A stretch of DNA of 51,407 bases, taken from positions 1 through 51,407 of the forward strand of contig CACIUX010000007.1 of the NCBI GenBank assembly GCA_902589965.1, given 5' to 3'. Source of the DNA: an uncultured SAR86 cluster bacterium. GTDB lineage: Bacteria; Pseudomonadota; Gammaproteobacteria; Magnimaribacterales; AG-339-G14. Below, in pieces: positions 9,637 through 17,319 of this stretch. How positions within the stretch are numbered: the first letter of the stretch is position 1; each line of letters begins with the position of its first letter. The notes beneath the pieces are model-generated. The model had not been told where the DNA came from. It searched no databases and saw nothing but the letters and a program-made list of their open reading frames with translations. The translations under genes and the position numbers were made by a program.

Positions 9637-10554
9637 TTGTCTGAGAACGCTCTAAAAATAGAAAATCTTTCCAAGATCTATCCTGGAGATCTTGTTGCCC
9701 TAAATAATATTTCATTAGAAGTTAAAAAAGGCGATTTTTATGCATTGCTTGGTCCAAACGGAGCAGGAAAATCAACCACAATTGGCATTATTAGTTCACT
9801 AGTAACTAAAACATCTGGTTTAGTTGAGTTGATGGGCATTGATATTGATGTAAATCACAGCAAGGCTAAAAAAAACCTTGGCGTTGTTGGTCAAGAAGTT
9901 AATTTCAATCAGTTTGAAACTGTTTTACAAATTCTCGAGCAACAAGCTGGTTACTTTGGCTTGCCCAGAAAAATAATCAAAGAAAGATCTGAGTATTACT
10001 TAAGAAATCTAGGCCTCTGGGATAAGAGGAAAGAACAGGGAAGAAATCTTTCCGGTGGAATGAAACGAAGACTGATGGTCGCAAAAGCCTTGATAAATAA
10101 TCCAGATCTTTTAATTTTAGATGAACCAACTGCGGGTGTTGATATTGAACTTAGGAGATCACTTTGGGATTTTTTAATTGAAATTAATAACAACGGAACA
10201 ACCATCATTTTAACCACTCATTACCTAGAAGAAGCAGAAAAGCTATGCAAAAATATTTCCATAATTGATAAGGGAGAGATAGTAAAAACTTCATCAATGC
10301 AGTCATTGCTAAGAGAGTTAGATACAGAGATCTTTATATTTGATTTAAAGGATGAAATTGATTCTAAAAGTATTTCAAACAGTCCCTTTGAAATTAAGAT
10401 ATTGGACACATATCAAATTTCAGTTGAGATAAATAAATCACAAAGTTTGAATGAAATTTTTGGATATTTGAATGAAAATAACCTGAATATTCTGAGTATG
10501 CGAAATGAAACCAATAGGTTAGAAGAACTATTTTTGGACTTAACAGAAAAATGA
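9637..10554 (+). CDS. yadG: ABC transporter ATP-binding protein, YadG type
   Basis: 305 residues, near-collinear with E. coli YadG. Walker A GPNGAGKST is at residues 39-47, the signature LSGG at 138-141, Walker B LLILDEP at 158-164, and the H-loop TTHYLEEAE follows. The C-terminal SMRNETNRLEELF also matches YadG. The start codon is TTG, two bases after the VWA stop codon; the next ATG would remove the Walker A region. It energises the YadH permease encoded immediately downstream (4-base overlap). The exported substrate of YadGH is not established. Confidence 0.92.
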   Translation: MSENALKIENLSKIYPGDLVALNNISLEVKKGDFYALLGPNGAGKSTTIGIISSLVTKTSGLVELMGIDIDVNHSKAKKNLGVVGQEVNFNQFETVLQILEQQAGYFGLPRKIIKERSEYYLRNLGLWDKRKEQGRNLSGGMKRRLMVAKALINNPDLLILDEPTAGVDIELRRSLWDFLIEINNNGTTIILTTHYLEEAEKLCKNISIIDKGEIVKTSSMQSLLRELDTEIFIFDLKDEIDSKSISNSPFEIKILDTYQISVEINKSQSLNEIFGYLNENNLNILSMRNETNRLEELFLDLTEK

Positions 10555-11324
10555 ATTACACAGAACAAATTAATGCTTTACTTAGCCTTATAAAAAAAGA
10601 ATTGCATAGGTTTTTCAGGATTTGGACGCAAAGTTTAATTCCTCCTGTAGCTACCTCAGTTTTATACTTTGTAATCTTTGGTTCTTTAATAGGAAAAAGA
10701 ATAGGAGATATGGGCGGGGTAGATTACATGCAATTTATGGCTCCCGGATTAGTAATGTTGTCAGTTATTACAAATTCTTATTCAAATGTAGTCGCTTCTT
10801 TCTTTGGAGTTAAATTTCAAAAAAGCATAGAAGAACTTCTTGTATCTCCAATGCCTATATATTTAATTATTATTGGATTTGTTGTTGGTGGAGTGGCAAG
10901 AGGAATAATAGTTGGTCTTTTAGTGATGATAACAGCTCTCTTTTTTACCAAACTTGAAGTTCAGAATATTCCTTTAACTCTTTTGATAGTGATTCTTACT
11001 GCAACTTTATTTTCTCTAGCTGGAATGATTAATGCAATTTTTGCGAACAGTTTTGATGATATAAGTATCGTTCCAACCTTTGTCCTCACTCCATTAATTT
11101 ATTTAGGGGGAGTTTTTTATTCTATCGAACTTCTTTCAGACTTTTGGCAAGGAGTTTCTAAAATCAATCCAATCTTGTATATGGTAAATTCCTTCCGTTA
11201 CGGGATGATTGGAATATCAGATATCAGTGTTGACTATGCCATTTTAATGATTTGTTTATTTATTTTAATTTTTTCCATATTTGTTTATGTTCTCTTAAAA
11301 AGAGGAATAGGGATCAGAACATAA
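10551..11324 (+). CDS. yadH: ABC-2 type transporter permease, YadH type
   Basis: 257 residues with six hydrophobic helices and the ABC-2 family pattern. Stretches such as EELLVSPMP, GGVARGIIVG and SFDDISIVPTFVLTPL are closely like E. coli YadH. The ATGA overlap with yadG makes a translationally coupled exporter pair in the inner membrane. The following exported beta-propeller-like protein starts two bases after the stop codon, but a functional link to the exporter is only positional. Confidence 0.92.
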   Translation: MNYTEQINALLSLIKKELHRFFRIWTQSLIPPVATSVLYFVIFGSLIGKRIGDMGGVDYMQFMAPGLVMLSVITNSYSNVVASFFGVKFQKSIEELLVSPMPIYLIIIGFVVGGVARGIIVGLLVMITALFFTKLEVQNIPLTLLIVILTATLFSLAGMINAIFANSFDDISIVPTFVLTPLIYLGGVFYSIELLSDFWQGVSKINPILYMVNSFRYGMIGISDISVDYAILMICLFILIFSIFVYVLLKRGIGIRT

Positions 11325-11325
11325 A

Positions 11326-12369
11326 ATGTTTGATTTTTTTATTGGTATATTATTTTTCGTTTCATCTTTTAGCTTTAGTGAATTTACAGAAATAAAGAGC
11401 TGTGACAATGATGATTCTTTTTCTATTGTTTGTGGATTTCAAAACCCTGAGGATTTATATTTATCTCCATCACAAAATAAAATAATTATTTCAGAATTTG
11501 GTTCTTTAGCTCCAAATACAAAATACGGAAAAATATCATTCTATGATTTAGTTACTGAATCAAAAGGAATTCCAAATTTTCTTTACGAAGAAAATACTTG
11601 GGGAGACCCAAAGTGTGAATTAAAAAGCAGACAATTATCACCTCATGGAATTGATTTGATTCAAAGAGATGATGGCAGGTATATGCTTGCAGTGGTGAAT
11701 CATCTTCCAAGTGAATCTATTGAGCTCTTTGAGGTAGTTGAAAATGACTCTATTGAATTAATTTGGAGAGGTTGCGTTGATGCACCTGAAAATAAATATT
11801 TTAATGATGTGGCACTAAAGATTGATGGATCTTTTTATATTACTCATATGTATGACTTTGATTCATCTCAGTGGGCAATTGCATTCGCTAGTATGATTAA
11901 AAATACCACTGGAGAAGTATATTTTTGGAACCTTGAAGAGGGCTTTGCATCAGTACCAAATACAAAAGGTTCTTTTCCAAATGGTATTGATTTAGACGCA
12001 AATGAAGAAAATTTATATATAAATTATTGGTTTTCAGGAAAAACAGTAAAATTTAATTTAAAAAGCTCATCTGTGGAATTTGAACATTTAGGCGGTGGCA
12101 AAGATAACTTATTGGTTACAGACTCAGGACTCTGGGTTGCTGCTCATGATTATTCTGGTTTGGAGAGCTTACAATGCGATTACTCAATAATTCAATGTCC
12201 TTTACCGTTCACGATACATCATTTAGCTTTGGAAAATTTAGACGTGCTAGGTGTTTATAGCTTTTCTAAAGGGCAAATGGGAGCCGCTACTGTTGCGCTT
12301 CCTTATGAAAATAAGATTTGGCTTGGATCATTTCATGGAGATAGAATAGCCAGCTTCGAATTGAAATAA
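11326..12369 (+). CDS. Secreted beta-propeller-like protein (SMP-30/paraoxonase-like)
   Basis: 347 residues. An N-terminal hydrophobic segment (residues 1-18) looks like a signal peptide, so export is likely. The rest contains repeated strand-turn units such as PNGIDLDANEENLYINYW, HGIDLIQRDDG and NDVALKIDGSFYITH, in the style of SMP-30/strictosidine-synthase/arylesterase propellers. Several acidic and Asn residues in those units could hold a calcium ion. I do not recognise a specific enzyme. It ends the long run that starts with the thioesterase; tRNA-Ser follows after two bases. Confidence 0.55.
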   Translation: MFDFFIGILFFVSSFSFSEFTEIKSCDNDDSFSIVCGFQNPEDLYLSPSQNKIIISEFGSLAPNTKYGKISFYDLVTESKGIPNFLYEENTWGDPKCELKSRQLSPHGIDLIQRDDGRYMLAVVNHLPSESIELFEVVENDSIELIWRGCVDAPENKYFNDVALKIDGSFYITHMYDFDSSQWAIAFASMIKNTTGEVYFWNLEEGFASVPNTKGSFPNGIDLDANEENLYINYWFSGKTVKFNLKSSSVEFEHLGGGKDNLLVTDSGLWVAAHDYSGLESLQCDYSIIQCPLPFTIHHLALENLDVLGVYSFSKGQMGAATVALPYENKIWLGSFHGDRIASFELK

Positions 12370-12371
12370 AT

Positions 12372-12461
12372 GGAGAGATGGCAGAGTGGTCGAATGCGCT
12401 CGCTTGGAAAGCGGGTAAGGGGGAAACTCCTTCAAGGGTTCGAATCCCTTTCTCTCCGCCA
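12372..12461 (+). tRNA. serX: tRNA-Ser (anticodon GGA)
   Basis: A 90-base gene with a 7-bp acceptor stem (GGAGAGA with TCTCTCC), an anticodon arm CTCGC/GCGGG around the loop TTGGAAA (anticodon GGA at 12406-12408), a long variable arm as required for serine tRNA, a GGTTCGAATCC T-arm, and an encoded CCA. It reads UCC and UCU. The gene name is a generic placeholder by analogy with E. coli nomenclature. Confidence 0.97.
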
Positions 12462-12469
12462 TCATTAAA

Positions 12470-13324
12470 ATGGAATATATAGATTCAAAATATTTTAGTT
12501 ACGCTGATCCTGATGATCCTTATCTAAAAAGGTTAATCATAAGAACCATTGAAAGTCTTTCAGGTCAACCTGAGCTCTATAAACTTTATAACGAATATCA
12601 AAGATCTCCTGAGTTATATAGAAATTTTTGGGAAGGAAGCGTTAAGAAGTTGAATTTGAATGTCAATTTTTCTGAAGAAGCTTTAAAACAGATACCCAAA
12701 GAAGGCCCGCTTGTAGTTGTTGCAAATCATCCTTTTGGTGTGTTGGATGGGTTGGTTATCTGTTGGTTAATGAGCCTAGTAAGAGATGATTTTAAAGTTC
12801 TAACTCATTCCTTATTACTTAGAGCGCCTGAGACTAAGGGATATCTCCTGCCAGTTGATTTTGCATTAACGAAAGAAGCAGTTAAGACAAATTTAGAAAC
12901 TAGAAAACTTTCTAGAGAATTTCTCTCGAACGGAGGATCAATTGTTATTTTTCCAAGCGGATGTGTGTCGACTAAGATGAAAATGAGCGAAAAAATTGCT
13001 TTTGATTGCGAGTGGAAGGTATTTACTTCTAGGCTAATTAAACAAACTGATGCAACTATAGTTCCTATTTATTTTCAAGGACAAAATTCTGAGTTATTTC
13101 ATTTAGCTAGTCGTTTTGGATTGATGTTAAGATCTGCACTACTATTCAGGGAAGTAAGAAGAAGAATGGGTACCGAAGTTCCCGTGACTATTGGTAAACC
13201 ATTGAAACTGAAAGATTTTGAGGAAAACATATCAAATCAAGATCTGGTAAAAAGTTTAAGAACTTTAACTTATTCTTTAGACCCCAATTTACCTCCAGAT
13301 CCTCCCATTGGCATGGAGTTATAA
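12470..13324 (+). CDS. Lysophospholipid acyltransferase family protein (PlsC-like)
   Basis: 284 residues. The acyltransferase block 1 reads ANHPFGVLDGL (near residue 85-95), the HxxxxxD variant common in the hemolysin/OlsA-like branch. A later block reads IVIFPSGCVS. These proteins transfer acyl chains to lysophospholipids or lyso-ornithine lipids at the inner membrane face. The gene starts 8 bases after tRNA-Ser, so it may share its transcript. No olsB-like partner is visible nearby, so the lipid substrate is open. Confidence 0.8.
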   Translation: MEYIDSKYFSYADPDDPYLKRLIIRTIESLSGQPELYKLYNEYQRSPELYRNFWEGSVKKLNLNVNFSEEALKQIPKEGPLVVVANHPFGVLDGLVICWLMSLVRDDFKVLTHSLLLRAPETKGYLLPVDFALTKEAVKTNLETRKLSREFLSNGGSIVIFPSGCVSTKMKMSEKIAFDCEWKVFTSRLIKQTDATIVPIYFQGQNSELFHLASRFGLMLRSALLFREVRRRMGTEVPVTIGKPLKLKDFEENISNQDLVKSLRTLTYSLDPNLPPDPPIGMEL

Positions 13325-13359
13325 AAATTTCTAATTAATAGAATTATAAATATCTTGAA

Positions 13360-13399
13360 AAATATTAGTTTTCCTAATAAATTAGGCTTATTAATATTT
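13360..13399 (+). promoter_or_regulatory. Nested hairpin in the csrA leader
   Basis: Two nested inverted repeats lie just upstream of csrA. The outer arms are AAATATTA (13360-13367) and TAATATTT (13392-13399). The inner arms are CCTAAT (13373-13378) and ATTAGG (13381-13386). The structure ends ten bases before the csrA ATG and is followed by a G-run. No U-tract follows, so it does not look like a terminator. It could be a DNA operator or an RNA element controlling access to the ribosome site; this is inference. Confidence 0.5.
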
Positions 13400-13409
13400 C
13401 TGGGGGGAG

Positions 13410-13574
13410 ATGTTAGTTTTAAGCAGAAAAAAAGATCAAAAGTTACTGATCGGTGAAAATGTAACCATCACTGTTCTTGAAATTAAGGGCAGCCAAGTCA
13501 GATTAGGAATTACTGCACCAAATCAAGTTCCTGTCCATCGAGAAGAGATAGTCTCTTTAGAGAAGACTACTTAA
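13410..13574 (+). CDS. csrA: Carbon storage regulator CsrA (RsmA)
   Basis: A 54-codon gene beginning [15 protein letters not shown], the hallmark N-terminus of CsrA. It continues with the conserved [18 protein letters not shown] (core positions 30-47), including the RNA-binding Leu4 and Arg44 region. CsrA is a homodimeric RNA-binding protein that recognises GGA motifs near ribosome sites and controls carbon storage, motility and biofilm genes. The leader bases GGGGGGAG abut the start codon and contain a GGA, so autoregulation is plausible. tRNA-Arg(ACG) follows 32 bases downstream, matching the csrA-tRNA neighbourhood known in enterobacteria. Confidence 0.95.
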   Translation: MLVLSRKKDQKLLIGENVTITVLEIKGSQVRLGITAPNQVPVHREEIVSLEKTT

Positions 13575-13606
13575 CCCTTTCTACTTTATACTTAGATTTT
13601 TAACGG

Positions 13607-13683
13607 GCGCCCGTAGCTCAGTTGGATAGAGCACCAGGCTACGAACTTGGGTGTCGGAGGTTCGAATCCTTCCGGGCGTGCCA
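13607..13683 (+). tRNA. argV: tRNA-Arg (anticodon ACG)
   Basis: A 77-base gene. The acceptor stem GCGCCCG pairs with CGGGCGT (first pair G-U). The D-arm is TAGCTCAGTTGGATAGAGC, the anticodon loop CTACGAA (ACG at 13641-13643), the T-arm GGAGGTTCGAATCCTTCC, and CCA is encoded. A34 would be deaminated to inosine so that the tRNA reads CGU, CGC and CGA. Confidence 0.97.
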
Positions 13684-13705
13684 TTTTTTTATAGTAAAAT
13701 AAGTC

Positions 13706-15082
13706 ATGGCATTAGAACTAAATAGCAGTAAGCAACCCTTCGTAAAGATTAATTCCCCAAAATATAATCTTAAATTTTCTTTCGAAAGAAATTTTGATCT
13801 GACGGATCTAATGCTTTTTACTAAGGGCGATGAACCATATCAGCATTTTGCAAACCTACGAAATAACGCACCGGTATATTTTCATGAAACTGGTCCAGAA
13901 GATTCTGAACCTGGATTCTGGGTTTTAACAAAATATAAAGATATTGAGTTTGTATCAAAAAATCAGGAAATTTTTTCATCTCAGCTGGCTGGCGGAACTG
14001 CACTTACCCATGGTTTTGAACAACAAGATGATTTACCGTTATATAGATCAACCATGGATCATATGCTCAGTCTAGATGGTATGTTGCATTTGAGTATGCG
14101 AAATCCACACATGGCCTTTTTTAATCCGAAGTACGTATCTAATTTAAGAAAAAAAGTAGAGCTTAAAGTTGATCAGCTATTGGATCAAATTGCACCTTTG
14201 GGAAGATGTAATCTTGTTGAGACAGTTTCAGCAGAGGTCCCAATGTTTACTTTGTGTGAAATGTTAGGAGTCCCTGAAGAAGACAGACCCAAAATCATCG
14301 AATGGATGAAATTTCTTGAAATGGCTCAACTTATTGCTGCTACTCAAGCTGCAGAAAAAGGTGATATTGAATTTTCAGAAGAGCACACTCAAGAAGCTCC
14401 TGATCCTGCTTTAGTAGAAATGTTTACTAATATGGTCGCTGAGATGTTTGATTATGGTAGGACAATTCTAGAATCTAGGAGAAAGGATCCTAAAGATGAT
14501 CTTTTATCTGTGATTGCAAACATTGAAGTTGAAGGAGAAAAACTACCTAATGAGTATCTAGATGGTTCCTGGTTGTTAATAATTTTTGCAGGAAATGATA
14601 CGACAAGAAATTCTATCAGCGGAACGATGAATTTATTGTCTGAGAATCCTGACCAAAAAAACTTAGTTTTAAATGATAAAAGTCTTTTACCAAATATGGT
14701 TCATGAATCAATAAGAATGGTTTCTCCTGTAAGGTATATGAGAAGAACTACCAAATGCGATACTCAAATTGGAGATCAAGAGATTGGACCAAATGAAAAG
14801 GTTTCACTATGGTACGGCGCCGCTAATAGAGATCCAGAAATATTTACTAATCCCAATAAATTTGATGTAACTAGAGAGAATGCAAAAAAACATCTTGCCT
14901 TTGGTTACGGACGACACTTATGCCTAGGCAAACATACGGCTAACATGCAGTTAGAAGTCGTCTATGAAAAAATATTCTCAAGGTTTCCTGAAATGGAACA
15001 GGATGGAGAAATGATCTTAACCCCGAATAATTTTGTTAACGCCATTCAAGAAGTCCCGGTTAAGTTTAATCCAGAAAAATAG
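13706..15082 (+). CDS. Cytochrome P450
   Basis: 458 residues, soluble, no membrane anchor. The oxygen-binding I-helix is AGNDTTRN (about residue 295-302), the K-helix ExxR is ESIR (334-337), and the heme loop FGYGRHLCLG places the axial cysteine near residue 406. GNDTTRN occurs in bacterial CYP153-like and CYP125/142-like enzymes, which oxidise alkanes and sterol side chains respectively. I cannot separate these by eye. No ferredoxin gene is adjacent. Two membrane proteins of the steroid-reductase fold follow (9-base gap to the first), which gives a lipid or steroid context. No Shine-Dalgarno is visible; the tRNA ends 22 bases upstream. Confidence 0.93.
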   Translation: MALELNSSKQPFVKINSPKYNLKFSFERNFDLTDLMLFTKGDEPYQHFANLRNNAPVYFHETGPEDSEPGFWVLTKYKDIEFVSKNQEIFSSQLAGGTALTHGFEQQDDLPLYRSTMDHMLSLDGMLHLSMRNPHMAFFNPKYVSNLRKKVELKVDQLLDQIAPLGRCNLVETVSAEVPMFTLCEMLGVPEEDRPKIIEWMKFLEMAQLIAATQAAEKGDIEFSEEHTQEAPDPALVEMFTNMVAEMFDYGRTILESRRKDPKDDLLSVIANIEVEGEKLPNEYLDGSWLLIIFAGNDTTRNSISGTMNLLSENPDQKNLVLNDKSLLPNMVHESIRMVSPVRYMRRTTKCDTQIGDQEIGPNEKVSLWYGAANRDPEIFTNPNKFDVTRENAKKHLAFGYGRHLCLGKHTANMQLEVVYEKIFSRFPEMEQDGEMILTPNNFVNAIQEVPVKFNPEK

Positions 15083-15091
15083 TCCTTGATT

Positions 15092-15961
15092 ATGAAATCT
15101 CATCATATTTTATGTTTGTTTTGTTATTCGCTTAGCCTTGCAGCAGCAGCAGTTAGTCTAAGTGCAACCGATTCATTTGGATTGCATTTATGGGTTGATA
15201 TTGTCATTGCGCATGTTGTTAGCACTTTAGTAATTTTTCTATTCAGTACCTTCTATTCTAATTCTAGCTTATATGATCCTTACTGGTCTGTAGCGCCAGT
15301 TCCTATTTACTTTTTCATTGCTTTATCTGATGAAAGCGGGATTAACCTAGAACGTATTTTTCTGGTAGGTATTCCGATTAGTTACTGGGCATTCAGATTG
15401 ACTCATAATTGGTTGCGCACTTGGCCAGGTTTATCCAAAGAAGATTTTAGATATGTGAATCTGTACGAAACTTTTGGATCTTTCAAATGGTTCATAAATC
15501 TTTTTGGGATTCATCTTTTTCCTACTTTGACCGTAAATTTGTGTTTGTTCCCTTTATATTTTTATTTTATTGAAAACTCAGCAGATGTAAGTTCATTTGA
15601 TTATTTAATATGTTTGTTTACTCTCTCTATGGTTTTACTTGAACAGATATCCGATGAACAAATGCATATTTTTAAAGCGAATATTGAGAATAAAGGGAAA
15701 ACCATGAATGAGGGCTTATGGAAATATTCTCGTCATCCAAACTACCTTGGCGAAGTAGGTTTTTGGTTTGGATTATGTGGTTTTGGATTAATCGGTACAA
15801 ATGGTTCTGTTTTTCTTTTGATTTGCCCTATAGCTATGTTATTAATGTTTATGTTTGCATCTATTCCAATGATGGATAACAGAAGCCTAGAAAATAGACC
15901 TGATTATGCAGACTATATGAAAAAAACTTCCTCTTTAATGCTTTTTCCAAGCAAAAAATGA
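15092..15961 (+). CDS. DUF1295 family integral membrane protein (steroid 5-alpha-reductase fold)
   Basis: About 289 residues with roughly seven hydrophobic segments. The C-terminal part has the DUF1295 pattern: DEQMHIFK, NEGLWKYSRHPNYLGE and RPDYADYMKKTS, with the basic and His residues that bind the nicotinamide cofactor in related reductases and methyltransferases. I chose the ATG at 15092 rather than the in-frame TTG six bases earlier. The stop overlaps the next gene's ATG by four bases (ATGA). The family is known to be linked to fatty-acid or steroid reduction, but most members are uncharacterised. Confidence 0.85.
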   Translation: MKSHHILCLFCYSLSLAAAAVSLSATDSFGLHLWVDIVIAHVVSTLVIFLFSTFYSNSSLYDPYWSVAPVPIYFFIALSDESGINLERIFLVGIPISYWAFRLTHNWLRTWPGLSKEDFRYVNLYETFGSFKWFINLFGIHLFPTLTVNLCLFPLYFYFIENSADVSSFDYLICLFTLSMVLLEQISDEQMHIFKANIENKGKTMNEGLWKYSRHPNYLGEVGFWFGLCGFGLIGTNGSVFLLICPIAMLLMFMFASIPMMDNRSLENRPDYADYMKKTSSLMLFPSKK

Positions 15962-16704
15962 CGACTCATCAATTAGTAATGCTGGTTTGGAGCTTGGTAG
16001 GCCTGTCAGTATTTATTTATTTATTTTATCAAACAGCACCTTACGGAAGACATCAAGAAAAAGGGTGGGGCTTTGAAATAAGTTCTCGATGGGGTTGGAT
16101 CCTTATGGAATCTCCAGCTTTCTATTTAATGTTAATCTTCTTGATTTTGAATTTTTCAAATAGTTCAAATTTTTCAATTTTTGCTGCTATCTTATTTATG
16201 ATTCATTACTTTAACCGAAGTTTCATTTGGCCAATTAGAGCAAGAATAAAAAATAAGAGCATGCCAGTGACTATAGCTTTATCTGCTTTTTTATTTAATT
16301 TTGTTAATGTTTATATCCAAGGAACTTGGCTGTTTTATATATCAGACTATGCAACTAGCCATTTTTATTCTGTTCCATTTTTCTTGGGTCTTAGTCTTTT
16401 TTTTATTGGAATGTTTATAAACATTAAATCAGATGAAATTTTATTTTCTTTAAGAAAGAAAAATGAGGGATATCAAGTGCCAAAAGGGTTCATATATAAA
16501 TATGTATCTTGTCCGAATTATTTTGGTGAGTTTATAGAATGGTTAGGGTGGGCAATAATGACATTTAGCACAGCCGGTTTTGTATTTTTTTTCTGGACAG
16601 TAGCTAATTTACTTCCAAGAGCTGTTGCCAACCACAAATGGTACAAAGATAACTTTGAAGATTATCCTAAAGATAGAAAAGCTGTAATTCCTAAACTTTT
16701 ATAG
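15958..16704 (+). CDS. 3-oxo-5-alpha-steroid 4-dehydrogenase (steroid 5-alpha-reductase, SRD5A) homologue
   Basis: 248 residues with about six helices, collinear with human SRD5A1/2 along nearly the full length. Matching stretches include YGRHQEKGWGFEISSRWGW (29-47), HYFNRSFIWP, MFINIKSDEIL, YQVPKGFIYKYVSCPNYFGE, FIEWLGW, and the C-terminal NHKWYKDNFEDYPKDRKAVIP. These include the NADPH-binding Asn/Tyr/Glu/Trp/Arg positions known in the family. Eukaryotic enzymes reduce the delta-4 double bond of 3-oxo steroids in the ER membrane. Here it would sit in the inner membrane, coupled to the DUF1295 gene. The actual substrate in this bacterium is unknown. Confidence 0.88.
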   Translation: MTTHQLVMLVWSLVGLSVFIYLFYQTAPYGRHQEKGWGFEISSRWGWILMESPAFYLMLIFLILNFSNSSNFSIFAAILFMIHYFNRSFIWPIRARIKNKSMPVTIALSAFLFNFVNVYIQGTWLFYISDYATSHFYSVPFFLGLSLFFIGMFINIKSDEILFSLRKKNEGYQVPKGFIYKYVSCPNYFGEFIEWLGWAIMTFSTAGFVFFFWTVANLLPRAVANHKWYKDNFEDYPKDRKAVIPKLL

Positions 16705-16872
16705 TTTTTTTTCTATTTTGTCTATTCTCTTTTCTAGTTCAGAGATCTTCTTGAGAATCTCATTGATTTCATCACTTTTAGCAAAACCAGCGCCTTGAAT
16801 ATATTTTTCTAAAGCAGGTTTTAGGATTTTTTCTATATTTTTGATGTCTTTTGCAATAGTAAAAGGATTCAT
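16699..16872 (-). CDS. Small coiled-coil protein, hypothetical
   Basis: A 57-codon ORF on the minus strand (starts MNPFTIAKDIKNIEKIL, ends ISELEKRIDKIEKKL). The C-terminal 25 residues form regular heptads of Leu/Ile with Glu/Lys between, so a coiled coil is likely. A short hydrophobic/amphipathic helix precedes it. Its layout recalls small UbiK/BMFP-type proteins, but similarity is too weak to name it. It fills the only gap between 16704 and 16919, and its stop overlaps the reductase gene by six bases. Start choice rests on the sole in-frame ATG. Confidence 0.55.
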   Translation of the reverse strand: MNPFTIAKDIKNIEKILKPALEKYIQGAGFAKSDEINEILKKISELEKRIDKIEKKL

Positions 16873-16918
16873 AATTTTTGTAAGTTAATTGTTATAATTT
16901 TAACATTCGGAGGGAGAA

Positions 16919-17317
16919 ATGGATTTAACAACACAAGATATTTTGATTGTCTTATTTGTGTTTTTTGCAACACTTTCCCTTTTTTTTATTATTGATCCTA
17001 ATTTGATTAGCATTTTTCCCGGTGCGGGTTTTACCGAGCAGGAAATGTACGAGTGGAGATTACGAACAATCATTCCTTCGCTTTATCTTACAATTTGTTA
17101 TTTTATTTACAGATTTTTTGCAGGAAAAAATCCAACCTCAACTTTGTGGCCCATTTATATTGTGATAACTTCATTTGCAATTACCCAGTTTATAGCTTTT
17201 TTCTTTATGGGAATTTCAATAACTCAAGTCGTCTGCTTTCTAATAACAATCGCCACAGCTTTTGCTCTTAGAATGGCTGACTTAAAAAGAAGCAGGCAAA
17301 TAATAGGTAGATTCTAG
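16919..17317 (+). CDS. Hypothetical four-helix membrane protein
   Basis: 132 residues with four predicted membrane helices (about 8-28, 48-66, 76-97, 98-117) and a basic C-terminus. A strong GGAGGG ribosome site precedes the start. A TATAAT at 16893-16898 upstream could serve as the -10 element of a promoter. I do not recognise the family. It lies two bases before the quinone-oxidoreductase-like gene, so they are likely cotranscribed. Confidence 0.7.
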   Translation: MDLTTQDILIVLFVFFATLSLFFIIDPNLISIFPGAGFTEQEMYEWRLRTIIPSLYLTICYFIYRFFAGKNPTSTLWPIYIVITSFAITQFIAFFFMGISITQVVCFLITIATAFALRMADLKRSRQIIGRF

Positions 17318-17319
17318 CA

